Virus record (IMG/VR): IMGVR_UViG_3300027969_000323
Coordinates: 1-29,376 of that record
Source: a virus
Reading direction: 5' to 3' (one strand)
DNA length: 29,376 nucleotides
The position numbers were made by a program, and so were the translations under genes. The notes below the pieces were generated by a model. It saw nothing but the letters and a program-made list of their open reading frames with translations. It did no database searches and was not told the DNA's origin. Numbering within the stretch: the stretch's first letter is position 1; each line of letters starts with the position of its first letter. Shown here one piece after another: positions 17,138-23,665 of this stretch.

Positions 17138-17257
17138 ATGAAATGTGACTTTTGCGAAAACTCAAAGTATGTAGAGCGTATTAACGCTAAAGGCGTACTT
17201 GAAAATTTTTGCGTATCTTGCATTGAAAAATTAATCGGCGGGAACCGAATACGCTAA
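17138..17257 (+). CDS. small zinc-ribbon protein, 39 aa
   Basis: Two CxxC knuckles at C3/C6 and C25/C28 with a basic spacer and tail (EKLIGGNRIR). It is a minimal zinc ribbon similar in plan to the one at 114-278. The mRNA is probably leaderless. It precedes the tRNA-Ile gene by six bases, so the two are probably on one transcript. Confidence 0.65.
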   Translation: MKCDFCENSKYVERINAKGVLENFCVSCIEKLIGGNRIR

Positions 17258-17263
17258 TCCCTA

Positions 17264-17338
17264 GGGGATATAGCTTAATCTGGTTAAAGCATTTGTCTTA
17301 TATACAAACGACTCTGGGTTCAAATCCCAGTATCCCTA
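17264..17338 (+). tRNA. tRNA-Ile (anticodon TAT, reads AUA)
   Basis: Acceptor GGGGATA pairs with TATCCCT (G1-U72 is a wobble pair), T8 and A9 are present, D-stem GCTT/AAGC, anticodon stem TTTGT/ACAAA with loop CTTATAT, giving anticodon TAT. T-stem CTGGG/CCCAG encloses TTCAAAT. The discriminator is A73; CCA is not encoded. AUA codons are common in the surrounding genes, so this tRNA fits the AT-rich codon use. Confidence 0.9.
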
Positions 17339-17352
17339 CAAAGGAGGTCAAT

Positions 17353-17430
17353 ATGAATTGGCTTCAAGCAACAATTATATTTGGACCAATGATAATTGCT
17401 ATCATTGCGTTTTGGGATGATATTAAATAA
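17353..17430 (+). CDS. membrane micro-peptide, 25 aa
   Basis: MNWLQATIIFGPMIIAIIAFWDDIK: one hydrophobic helix flanked by Trp residues. AAGGAGGTC lies ideally spaced before the ATG, one of the best ribosome sites in the window, which supports translation despite the length. A role as a small holin or pinholin-like partner is possible but not shown. Confidence 0.55.
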   Translation: MNWLQATIIFGPMIIAIIAFWDDIK

Positions 17431-17450
17431 AGCAGTTGACTAGGATATAT

Positions 17451-17594
17451 ATGAAGAAATTATATGCATTAGTAAGTACCATTGCGATAGCAATCCTTTC
17501 AGGAGTTGCATTGTCTAAATTTTTAAATTGGGCGGGAACTGTAGAAATTTTTGATTTTGACCTAAATGAAAATATAGATCATGAAGAATTCTAA
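17451..17594 (+). CDS. small membrane or secreted protein, 47 aa
   Basis: MKKLYALVSTIAIAILSGVALS forms a hydrophobic N-terminal anchor or signal peptide; the C-terminal half is acidic (EIFDFDLNENIDHEEF). AGGA lies five bases before the ATG. No cleavage motif is clear. The function is unknown. Confidence 0.55.
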   Translation: MKKLYALVSTIAIAILSGVALSKFLNWAGTVEIFDFDLNENIDHEEF

Positions 17595-17673
17595 ACTATA
17601 TAGGTCAATACTCTGGCTATCTTGGATACTCATTGCATGGTATATAATTGGTACAATATGGATAATACGGTAA
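17581..17673 (+). CDS. membrane micro-peptide, 30 aa
   Basis: MKNSKLYRSILWLSWILIAWYIIGTIWIIR: basic N-terminus and a single Trp/Ile-rich membrane helix. It overlaps the genes before and after it in other frames. Similar in composition to the peptides at 2938-3126 and 3126-3239. It is weakly supported because of its length. Confidence 0.4.
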   Translation: MKNSKLYRSILWLSWILIAWYIIGTIWIIR

Positions 17674-17933
17674 ATTCGGACAAAGCAGACCAGTTAGCGA
17701 GATATTTGCTAGATCGTCGATATGAAGAGTGCAATTATTATCAAGCTGACAAGTTCATTGCACGGTGTTCGCTAGAATGGGTCATAAAAGGGCTTCAGAG
17801 CCGATTAGAGACATGTTTGAATGCAGAGTCAGGGGTATGTGACATATGGTACTTAGAAAGCCATTCAGAGTGTAAGTTGTTAATGGATCTTATCTACGAA
17901 TATAGTAATAATCCCCTGTATGATGCTAAATAA
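17658..17933 (+). CDS. Cys-containing helical protein, 91 aa
   Basis: A helical protein with five cysteines (RYEECNYYQ, ARCSLEW, ETCLNAESGVCDIW, SECKLL). The start is uncertain: ATG 17658 is used here, while ATG 17637 and TTG 17622 are in frame. TATAAT at 17643-17648 could give a near-leaderless mRNA starting at 17658. Cysteine spacing is irregular, so this is not a standard zinc ribbon. No family is recognised. Confidence 0.5.
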   Translation: MDNTVNSDKADQLARYLLDRRYEECNYYQADKFIARCSLEWVIKGLQSRLETCLNAESGVCDIWYLESHSECKLLMDLIYEYSNNPLYDAK

Positions 17934-17983
17934 TAAAATTGGTTCTTCTACCGCCGCCGCACTTCAATTTTTTCACTTTTGCA

Positions 17984-18457
17984 CTATATAGGTCTTTTGT
18001 CCCTTTTGTATGTATTAGAGATTGTTTTAGATAGATACTTGTATTTTGATCTTGTTTCATCATAACTAAAAAACATTGATATAGATAATCTATCAGCGCC
18101 CAAAACTTCTGTTACCTCATGAGGGGTGTTCTTATTACTATTAAAAAAAAGTAGTTGACCAGAATTTGGTTTAACTTTTATGTTTTGAAAAATAAATTCT
18201 CCACCATTGTAATCATTATTTAAATAAAGTATTGCAGATATTAGATTTTCTTCATCATTATCTATGTCTGTATGTAAAGAATTAAATGATCCAGGCTTCA
18301 TAGTTAGAAATTCAACCCATTGTGTATAAACTTTAGCATTATTACATTTAGATATTATGCTAGAAGCTTTATCTACTATTAAATCAATAGAAGTTTTTTT
18401 ATTTAAAAAAGATTCAATTTCTTCTTTAGATAAAAAATTATTTATCGATACCAGCAT
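17984..18457 (-). CDS. 2OG-Fe(II) oxygenase, prolyl-4-hydroxylase-like
   Basis: The start used is 18457 (157 aa); an in-frame ATG at 18466 adds three residues. Numbering from the longer form, the triad is H65-x-D67 (SLHTDIDN) and H116 (TPHEVTEV), with R126 as 2OG ligand (DRLSISMFFS). YNGGEFIFQ and KPNSGQLLFFNS are the strands between, the order of P4H-type enzymes. The small size matches single-domain hydroxylases. Its start overlaps the fusion gene upstream (stop at 18438), so the two are co-expressed. The substrate is unknown: a protein residue, a DNA base or a glycan are all conceivable. Confidence 0.8.
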   Translation of the reverse strand: MLVSINNFLSKEEIESFLNKKTSIDLIVDKASSIISKCNNAKVYTQWVEFLTMKPGSFNSLHTDIDNDEENLISAILYLNNDYNGGEFIFQNIKVKPNSGQLLFFNSNKNTPHEVTEVLGADRLSISMFFSYDETRSKYKYLSKTISNTYKRDKRPI

Positions 18458-19268
18458 TTTTTGCATTAATTACTTTATGTGTGTTATCGCAATATGGAAA
18501 GTCTGCTGATTGTCCACATATACATTTCTTTTTGCAGAAAGTAGTTTCTGGATATACTGTTCCAACCCAGCTTATTATTTCTTCACGATCAGTCATGTTT
18601 AAATGCTTCTCTGGATTAAATAATTCATATGTTCCAGGCGCATGCTCTTTTTCCATGCAAAAGTTTGAATAGGCATATCTTGTACCAGATGTAATCTTTC
18701 TTACTCCGTGCTCCCAAGGGTGAACGGCACCATGAATTGCTAAATCTCTAGGTCTTACATCTATTTCAAGACAATCTTCAAAATCCCCAGGTCTTTGTTT
18801 TACTGTGCCGTCTTTTTCAATATTGGGATAAAAAATTTGTCCGTCAGTGTAATCTCCAAAATATGTCACTATACCATGGCTTAGTCTGCAGCAGGTAGAC
18901 CATCTATCAAGTTGAGTTAAATTATGCTCCATGTTCATTCCTGGGCTATCGGCATGTACAAACATACCCTCATCCCCTGGACGCATTACATTTACAAATA
19001 GTTGTGGATGAATGTAATGTTCTGGGTAAAGTGCTAATGAAATTCTGTCCCATATAGGTTTTAGCTCAATCATTAATGGTCCAGTTTTATCTTTATACCA
19101 GTCTATTGCTTGATCTTCAAATTTAAAAGCTTCTTCTTTTTTGTCAAATCTACTTTCATGAGCTTTCATAAGATTCATGATTTGATTATTTTCTTCTTCT
19201 GTTACAAAATTACGCCAAACCCAAATTTGATCAGCAACCTGCTCAAAATTTTTATTATCTATAAACAT
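18438..19268 (-). CDS. 2OG-Fe(II) oxygenase-like domain fused to a CDGSH iron-sulfur domain
   Basis: A 276-residue protein. The N-terminal part (to about residue 205) has H105-x-D107 (FVHADSPG), H183 or H187 (AVHPWEHGV) and R197 (SGTRYAY), the layout of a 2OG-Fe(II) oxygenase. The C-terminal 35 residues hold CICGQSADFPYCDNTH: C249, C251, C260 and H264 match the CDGSH [2Fe-2S] ligand pattern CxCx2Sx3PxCDxxH. CDGSH domains bind a labile 2Fe-2S cluster with three Cys and one His and act in redox or cluster transfer. A fused redox centre could reduce or reactivate the oxygenase iron, which is inference. The gene is directly followed by another oxygenase. Confidence 0.75.
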   Translation of the reverse strand: MFIDNKNFEQVADQIWVWRNFVTEEENNQIMNLMKAHESRFDKKEEAFKFEDQAIDWYKDKTGPLMIELKPIWDRISLALYPEHYIHPQLFVNVMRPGDEGMFVHADSPGMNMEHNLTQLDRWSTCCRLSHGIVTYFGDYTDGQIFYPNIEKDGTVKQRPGDFEDCLEIDVRPRDLAIHGAVHPWEHGVRKITSGTRYAYSNFCMEKEHAPGTYELFNPEKHLNMTDREEIISWVGTVYPETTFCKKKCICGQSADFPYCDNTHKVINAKNAGIDK

Positions 19269-19420
19269 TATTTTTTCCTAACTATACGTTTAAAAAATCC
19301 TTTTATTTTATTCAGATTTTCTTCTATCTTTTTATCTGCTTTTCCGCTGGGTGTATCACCATAGCCAGGTGATGAAAAATAAGGGCTATGCATTGCTTTT
19401 GAAAAATGATCTCTAGCCAT
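19268..19420 (-). CDS. small basic protein, 50 aa
   Basis: MARDHFSKAMHSPYFSSPGYGDTPSGK, then a basic helical tail (KKIEENLNKIKGFFKRIVRKK) that would be amphipathic. The start at 19420 lies nine bases after TATAAT with a TGG extension (an extended -10 promoter), so a very short leader is likely. The tail resembles membrane-active or DNA-binding peptides; the role is unknown. Confidence 0.5.
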   Translation of the reverse strand: MARDHFSKAMHSPYFSSPGYGDTPSGKADKKIEENLNKIKGFFKRIVRKK

Positions 19421-19448
19421 AATAATATAATTATACCACTTAAATAAT

Positions 19449-19484
19449 AAAGCCCCATTCAGAGGCGGATCCGAAAGGGGCTTT
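19449..19484. terminator. bidirectional intrinsic terminator
   Basis: AAAGCCCC (19449-19456) pairs with GGGGCTTT (19477-19484), 8-bp stem with A/T flanks on both sides. It ends the minus-strand operon that stops at 19545 and isolates the promoter before 19420. Confidence 0.75.
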
Positions 19485-19544
19485 ATATACTGGGAGCAAA
19501 ACTCGACCAATACTTTAAAAGTATAAAGTATTATTTAAATAATG

Positions 19545-19733
19545 TCAAGGAGTTATGACGCCCTTTTCTACAAGAAGGTCATACATATTTCCCATTTGCC
19601 ATTGTAAAAATGGCTGATTTTTAATAATTTGCTGCTCAACATCTGCAATATCTGCTCCTGAAGAAACTCCAGCAAATCTTGTGTCATTATTTAATTTTTC
19701 TAGCATTAGTAGAACTACTTTTTCTTTTTCCAT
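19545..19733 (-). CDS. small helical protein, 62 aa
   Basis: MEKEKVVLLMLEKLNNDTRF, then VEQQIIKNQPFLQWQMGNMYDLLVEKG. The start at 19733 follows GAGGAAG and overlaps the last codons of the next gene upstream. Both proteins share a MYDLL segment, so they may interact or derive from one ancestor. No function is recognised. Confidence 0.55.
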   Translation of the reverse strand: MEKEKVVLLMLEKLNNDTRFAGVSSGADIADVEQQIIKNQPFLQWQMGNMYDLLVEKGVITP

Positions 19734-19734
19734 T

Positions 19735-19947
19735 TTATTCTTCCTCACCTGGTGTAAATGAAGGCGCTGGCCCCAAAAGGTAACCCGCCTCATGATATTC
19801 TATCATTTTTTGAGTATCTTCACTACCTACAATTTTATTTGAAATTAAGGTAAGAAGGTCATACATTCTGTGTAGCATAATATAATTTACCATGGGCAAA
19901 TTATCTTCAAGATTACTTGAAACTTCTTTATTCAGGTCTTCCTGCAT
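19735..19947 (-). CDS. small helical phage protein (VNYIMLHRMYDLL type), 70 aa
   Basis: The core MVNYIMLHRMYDLLTLISNKI resembles small conserved phage proteins found near tail and lysis genes; their role is unknown. The C-terminus is Pro/Gly/Glu-rich (PAPSFTPGEEE). The start lies inside the preceding gene. Confidence 0.55.
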   Translation of the reverse strand: MQEDLNKEVSSNLEDNLPMVNYIMLHRMYDLLTLISNKIVGSEDTQKMIEYHEAGYLLGPAPSFTPGEEE

Positions 19948-20035
19948 CTAACCAAAAGATCTCTCTACCCATAGAATCAGTAATAGGTATATTAGCAGAT
20001 TCTTTATTGCATTCACAATATTGCTTATTGCACAT
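19928..20035 (-). CDS. Cys-containing micro-protein, 35 aa
   Basis: MCNKQYCECNKESANIP...: three cysteines at 2, 7 and 9 could bind metal. It overlaps the upstream zinc-ribbon gene by 11 nt and the downstream gene by 20 nt. The evidence is the tight overlap and the motif only. Confidence 0.45.
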   Translation of the reverse strand: MCNKQYCECNKESANIPITDSMGREIFWLDAGRPE

Positions 20036-20243
20036 TTATATTTTCCTCAACAAGTTTTACTATGTTTTGATAAGTAGACAAACCAATATTTTTTTTATAT
20101 TCACACTCTAAGCAATATAAAGATATGTTGTCTTCTAAATCTTGATTACAAAAAAGAAGGGATTGGTCTACTGGGCATAAAAGCTTTTCAACCAATCCTT
20201 CTTCTGACATGGAGATGTAAGTTGATACATATTGTATCTTCAT
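20025..20243 (-). CDS. small zinc-ribbon protein, 72 aa
   Basis: Cysteines C23, C32, C44 and C47 (LLCPVD, LFCNQD, YCLEC) fit a zinc ribbon. The protein starts ten bases after the stop of the lysis enzyme gene and is preceded by AAAGGAGATGGGATG. It probably belongs to the lysis operon. The function is unknown. Confidence 0.6.
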   Translation of the reverse strand: MKIQYVSTYISMSEEGLVEKLLCPVDQSLLFCNQDLEDNISLYCLECEYKKNIGLSTYQNIVKLVEENINVQ

Positions 20244-20253
20244 CCCATCTCCT

Positions 20254-20796
20254 TTATTTTGTCGGAAATTTTAATAAAAATTCCTTAGCTTTAGGGGTCA
20301 TACCCTTCCAGCTTGACCAATCACTGCCGCCATCGGTCATATAGTACGTTATCTCTGCGTTTGTTACTGGGTCGAATAACTCTTTGTTACTCTGTAGATC
20401 AAATTTCTCAAGTCTTTCAGGACCAAGATTTCCAATCATGTTAATCTGAAACAGTCCATAAGAACTGTCCCCTGTTTTCCTATTCCCGTTATATGCAAGC
20501 GGTCTTCCATTAGATTCACGCTTTGCTATGGACCAAGCTTTCTTAAGGCCTACTCCTTCGAATCCTACAGTCTCCAGAAGTGTTAACAACTCTTGATCTG
20601 TAAGCATCTCAGATGAACTGTAATTTGCATTACTGAACTGATCTAAGACTTCTTGCTTTAATTGGGCTTCAGTTTTCACTAAAGGTTTTACAGTCAAAGC
20701 ATTTGCTGGGTTACTAGAAAACAAAAACAGTGTTGTCACTGTTATTATTGTCCAGTCACGAACCAAATCGCTAAACTGTTGTTTTATATTCTCCAT
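20254..20796 (-). CDS. secreted lysozyme-like transglycosylase (probable endolysin)
   Basis: A 180-residue protein. Residues 12-33 (VRDWTIITVTTLFLFSSNPANA) form a signal peptide or signal anchor with an A-N-A cleavage motif. The domain at about 80-178 has AKRESNGRPLAYNGN (catalytic E94 in RESNGR), DSSYGLFQINMIGNLGP and a Tyr/Thr-rich end (AEITYYMTDGGSDWSSW), typical of lysozyme-like transglycosylases of actinobacteria and their phages. It would cleave the glycan strand of peptidoglycan. The start at 20796 gives an ideal AGGAGG spacing; ATG 20802 is too close to that site. The own promoter is at 20830-20859. It might instead be a resuscitation-promoting-factor-like enzyme. Confidence 0.8.
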   Translation of the reverse strand: MENIKQQFSDLVRDWTIITVTTLFLFSSNPANALTVKPLVKTEAQLKQEVLDQFSNANYSSSEMLTDQELLTLLETVGFEGVGLKKAWSIAKRESNGRPLAYNGNRKTGDSSYGLFQINMIGNLGPERLEKFDLQSNKELFDPVTNAEITYYMTDGGSDWSSWKGMTPKAKEFLLKFPTK

Positions 20797-20829
20797 TGGC
20801 ATTTCCTCCTATAGAGATAACGAACTATA

Positions 20830-20859
20830 ATCATAACATTAATATATAAGCAATGTCAA
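20830..20859 (-). promoter_or_regulatory. sigma70-type promoter of the lysis gene
   Basis: On the minus strand TTGACA (20859-20854), an 18-bp spacer and TATGAT (20835-20830) with a TGT extended -10. It lies in the 200-bp divergent gap before the ribonucleotide reductase gene. Confidence 0.75.
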
Positions 20860-20997
20860 CCTAGTTAACTAAAACAATGTATCATTATTTGAGATATATA
20901 AAATTTTTTTCACCCCTAGACCGCTAAATAAAAGTTTGATACACTAGGACTTCATCTAAAAATTACACCGCAAGGCGGAGAAAAGGTCGTATAATAA

Positions 20998-22932
20998 ATG
21001 TCACAAACTATTGAAAATCCTTACGAAAACTTTATTGCTTTATCTAGATATGCAAAATGGGTAGAAGCAGAAGGAAGAAGAGAAACTTGGGGAGAAACAG
21101 TAGATAGATATTTTTCTTTTATGACTAATCATTTAAAAACAAATCATAATTATATTCCAAATGAAAAGCTAGTTGCGGAATTAAAAGAGTTTGTTTTTGA
21201 ACGAAATGTAATGCCATCAATGAGATCTGTTATGACATCTGGTGCAGCATTAGAAAGAGACAATGTAGCTGGATATAACTGTGCTTTCTTGCCAGTAGAT
21301 TCTCCAAGATCATTTGATGAAACTATGTATGTGTTAATGTGTGGGACTGGTGTTGGATTCTCTGTTGAATACAAGTATATTAACAAACTTCCTGCCGTCC
21401 CAGAAAAACTTGAAAAGTCAGACACAGTAATTGTTGTAGAAGATTCAAAACAAGGTTGGGCAAAAGCATATCGTGAATTACTTGCTTTGCTATGGACTGG
21501 TCATATTCCAGCAATTGATGTTTCTAAAGTAAGGCCCGCAGGTGCACGTCTAAAAACAATGGGCGGAAGATCATCTGGCCCACAGCCACTTATTAATCTT
21601 TTTGATTTTACTATTGCAAAGTTTAAAAATTCAGCAGGAAGAAATCTTAAGCCAATTGAATGTCACGATATTATGTGTAAGATTGGCGAAGTTGTTGTTG
21701 TTGGAGGAGTTCGGCGTTCAGCAATGATTTCTTTGTCTAATATTAATGACATTGAAATGGCGCAAGCAAAAGCTGGAAATTGGTGGGAGAATAGTCCACA
21801 AAGAGCTTTATCAAATAACTCTGTTGCATATTCACGCAAACCAGAGATGGAACAATTTATTGCAGAATGGAAATCTTTATATGACTCAAAGTCTGGTGAA
21901 CGTGGAATCTATAATGTCGCAGCAGCGCAAGCGCAAGCAGCTAAATTTGGTCGTAGAGATCCTGAGATCCATTATGGAACAAACCCATGTTCAGAAATTA
22001 TTTTACGTCCTTATCAGTTTTGTAATCTTTCAGAAGTCGTATTACGTGAAAAGGACACAAAGAAAGATATTCAACGCAAAGTTGAGCTTGCTACAATTCT
22101 TGGGACATGGCAATCAACATTAACAGATTTTAAATACTTACGAAAGATTTGGAAAGATAATACAGAAGAAGAAAGACTGCTTGGCGTTTCCTTAACTGGA
22201 CAATTTGGGCATAGGTTTATGTCAGGCAAAGAAGACATTATTGCTCTTGAAGCATTTTTAATGTCAATGCGTGACAGAGCAAGAGAAGTAAATAAAGAAG
22301 AGGCTGGAAAGATTGGAATTCCTGAGTCTGCAGCTATTACATGTGTAAAGCCGTCTGGAACAGTCTCTCAGCTGGTTGGTGTATCTTCAGGAATGCACCC
22401 TTGGCATTCACAATATTACATTCGTACAGTTCGTGGATCAAAGGGCGATCCAATTTCTACATTTTTAAAGGAAGTTGGAATTCCAGTAGAAGATGACGTA
22501 ATGAAGCCAAACGATACATATGTATTTTCATTTCCAGTTAAAGCACCAGAGGGTGCAATTGTAAGAAATGATCTTACAGCAATTGATCATTTAAATATCT
22601 GGCTTGTTTATCAACGTGCATGGTGTGAGCATAAACCTTCAATTACAGTTTCTGTAAAAGAAGATGAATGGATGGAAGTTGGAGCTTGGGTCTATAAAAA
22701 CTTTGACGAGGTTTCTGGAATTTCATTCCTCCCACATTCAGATCACACATATAAGCAGGCTCCTTACCAAGAAGTAGGAAAAGAAGAATATGATGCTCTT
22801 GTTGCAAAGATGCCAACAAATATTCGATGGGAAGATCTTTCTTTTTATGAGACAGAAGACGGAACTTCGCCAACAGCTACGCTTGCTTGTAGCTCAGATG
22901 GAAATTGTGAGCTTGTAGATATTTCTGCTTAA
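20998..22932 (+). CDS. nrdJ: adenosylcobalamin-dependent class II ribonucleotide reductase, monomeric type
   Basis: A 644-residue enzyme that reduces ribonucleotides to deoxyribonucleotides with a 5'-deoxyadenosyl radical from vitamin B12. The radical-site segment YGTNPCSEIILRPYQFCNLSE holds C331 (radical-forming Cys), E333 and C342. C95 in GYNCAF is the reducing-pair partner. C631 and C637 at the C-terminus (ACSSDGNCEL) are the shuttle pair re-reduced by thioredoxin or a glutaredoxin. The sequence resembles monomeric ribonucleoside-triphosphate reductases (L. leichmannii type, about 740 residues) but is shorter. No activator or small subunit is needed, so infected cells require cobalamin. 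It would supply dNTPs for phage replication. No B12 riboswitch motif is seen upstream. Confidence 0.9.
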   Translation: MSQTIENPYENFIALSRYAKWVEAEGRRETWGETVDRYFSFMTNHLKTNHNYIPNEKLVAELKEFVFERNVMPSMRSVMTSGAALERDNVAGYNCAFLPVDSPRSFDETMYVLMCGTGVGFSVEYKYINKLPAVPEKLEKSDTVIVVEDSKQGWAKAYRELLALLWTGHIPAIDVSKVRPAGARLKTMGGRSSGPQPLINLFDFTIAKFKNSAGRNLKPIECHDIMCKIGEVVVVGGVRRSAMISLSNINDIEMAQAKAGNWWENSPQRALSNNSVAYSRKPEMEQFIAEWKSLYDSKSGERGIYNVAAAQAQAAKFGRRDPEIHYGTNPCSEIILRPYQFCNLSEVVLREKDTKKDIQRKVELATILGTWQSTLTDFKYLRKIWKDNTEEERLLGVSLTGQFGHRFMSGKEDIIALEAFLMSMRDRAREVNKEEAGKIGIPESAAITCVKPSGTVSQLVGVSSGMHPWHSQYYIRTVRGSKGDPISTFLKEVGIPVEDDVMKPNDTYVFSFPVKAPEGAIVRNDLTAIDHLNIWLVYQRAWCEHKPSITVSVKEDEWMEVGAWVYKNFDEVSGISFLPHSDHTYKQAPYQEVGKEEYDALVAKMPTNIRWEDLSFYETEDGTSPTATLACSSDGNCELVDISA

Positions 22933-22998
22933 TGGTAGAATTATAGTATTGGGTAAAACCAAAATTCCTGGGCACCTTGCCCACAAGGAGATGACAAA

Positions 22999-23244
22999 AT
23001 GGCTAAATTTGCAAAAGCAGATTTAAACAAAGATGGAAAGGTAACAATGCAGGAGCAAATTCTTTCAGCATTATCAAGCTACGGAAGAGCATTTCTATCC
23101 GCAGTACTTGCACTTTACATGACAGGAAATACAAATCCTAAAGACCTTCTATTAGGTGGAATCGCAGCAATTGCGCCCGTTATTTTGAAGGCCCTAAATC
23201 CAAATGATAAGAGCTTTGGATTTACAATTAGTGGCAAAAACTAA
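22999..23244 (+). CDS. holin-like membrane protein with an EF-hand loop, 81 aa
   Basis: Residues 8-19 (DLNKDGKVTMQE) form a textbook 12-residue EF-hand calcium loop: D8, N10, D12, G13, V15 and E19 are at positions 1, 3, 5, 6, 8 and 12. Two hydrophobic segments follow (YGRAFLSAVLALYMTG and LLLGGIAAIAPVIL), then ALNPNDKSFGF. The GRAFL...LYMTG...NPNDxxFG pattern resembles small actinophage holins. It is separated from the lysis enzyme by nrdJ. A hairpin GGGCA-CCT-TGCCC (about 22971-22983) precedes AAGGAG and the ATG. Holin function and calcium binding are inferred. Confidence 0.7.
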   Translation: MAKFAKADLNKDGKVTMQEQILSALSSYGRAFLSAVLALYMTGNTNPKDLLLGGIAAIAPVILKALNPNDKSFGFTISGKN

Positions 23245-23315
23245 CCCCTAAAGTTATAGTTGATTAGGAACGTCCTTATGCTAAAATTGGCATAAGGGCT
23301 TTTCTAATTTAGGGG
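23245..23315 (+). terminator. terminator nested in an outer repeat that covers the next ribosome site
   Basis: Inner hairpin CCTTATGC (23274-23281) with GCATAAGG (23290-23297), followed by GCTTTTCT, is an intrinsic terminator. Outer arms CCCCTAAA (23245-23252) and TTTAGGGG (23308-23315) can also pair; the latter contains the AGGGG ribosome site of the next gene. TTGATT at 23260 with TAAAAT at 23282 could be a promoter inside it. Confidence 0.65.
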
Positions 23316-23320
23316 TAAAT

Positions 23321-23665
23321 GTGGCAGCGCAAAAAAATTTTGAAGTTGATCAAAATACTACTTTTACATTTGAAGTACAGTATTTAGATGAAGATCAGAC
23401 ACCCATACAATTAAACCACCATACTGCTAAACTTCAGGTTAGAGATACCCAGGGCGGCAAAAAGCTAGCATTTACACTGACAGAAAATGATGGTATTGTT
23501 ATTAGCCCAACAGAAGGAAAACTAAAGATTTCCATTTCTGCAGATAGAACAAATAAAATGTTTTATCCAAAATCTGCATACGATCTAATTTTAATTGACC
23601 CAAGTGTTAATAAAACAAGATTGTTAGAAGGGTATATGACCTTAAGTAGGTCGGTGACAGTATAA
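23321..23665 (+). CDS. phage structural protein, 114 aa
   Basis: A beta-rich protein: FEVDQNTTFTFEVQYLDEDQTPIQL..., then AKLQVRDTQGG, then YDLILIDPSVNKTRLLEGYMTLSRSVT. This matches small virion proteins found before tail-fibre genes in tailed phages, with an Ig-like sandwich as a likely fold. GTG start at 23321 with AGGGG five bases before; the stop overlaps the next ATG. It is the first gene of the tail-fibre cluster. Confidence 0.6.
   Translation: MAAQKNFEVDQNTTFTFEVQYLDEDQTPIQLNHHTAKLQVRDTQGGKKLAFTLTENDGIVISPTEGKLKISISADRTNKMFYPKSAYDLILIDPSVNKTRLLEGYMTLSRSVTV

Noticed and set aside
20870-20997. Cobalamin riboswitch before the B12-dependent nrdJ
   Set aside because: Only a short CCGC/GCGG hairpin is seen; the conserved B12-box sequence is absent.
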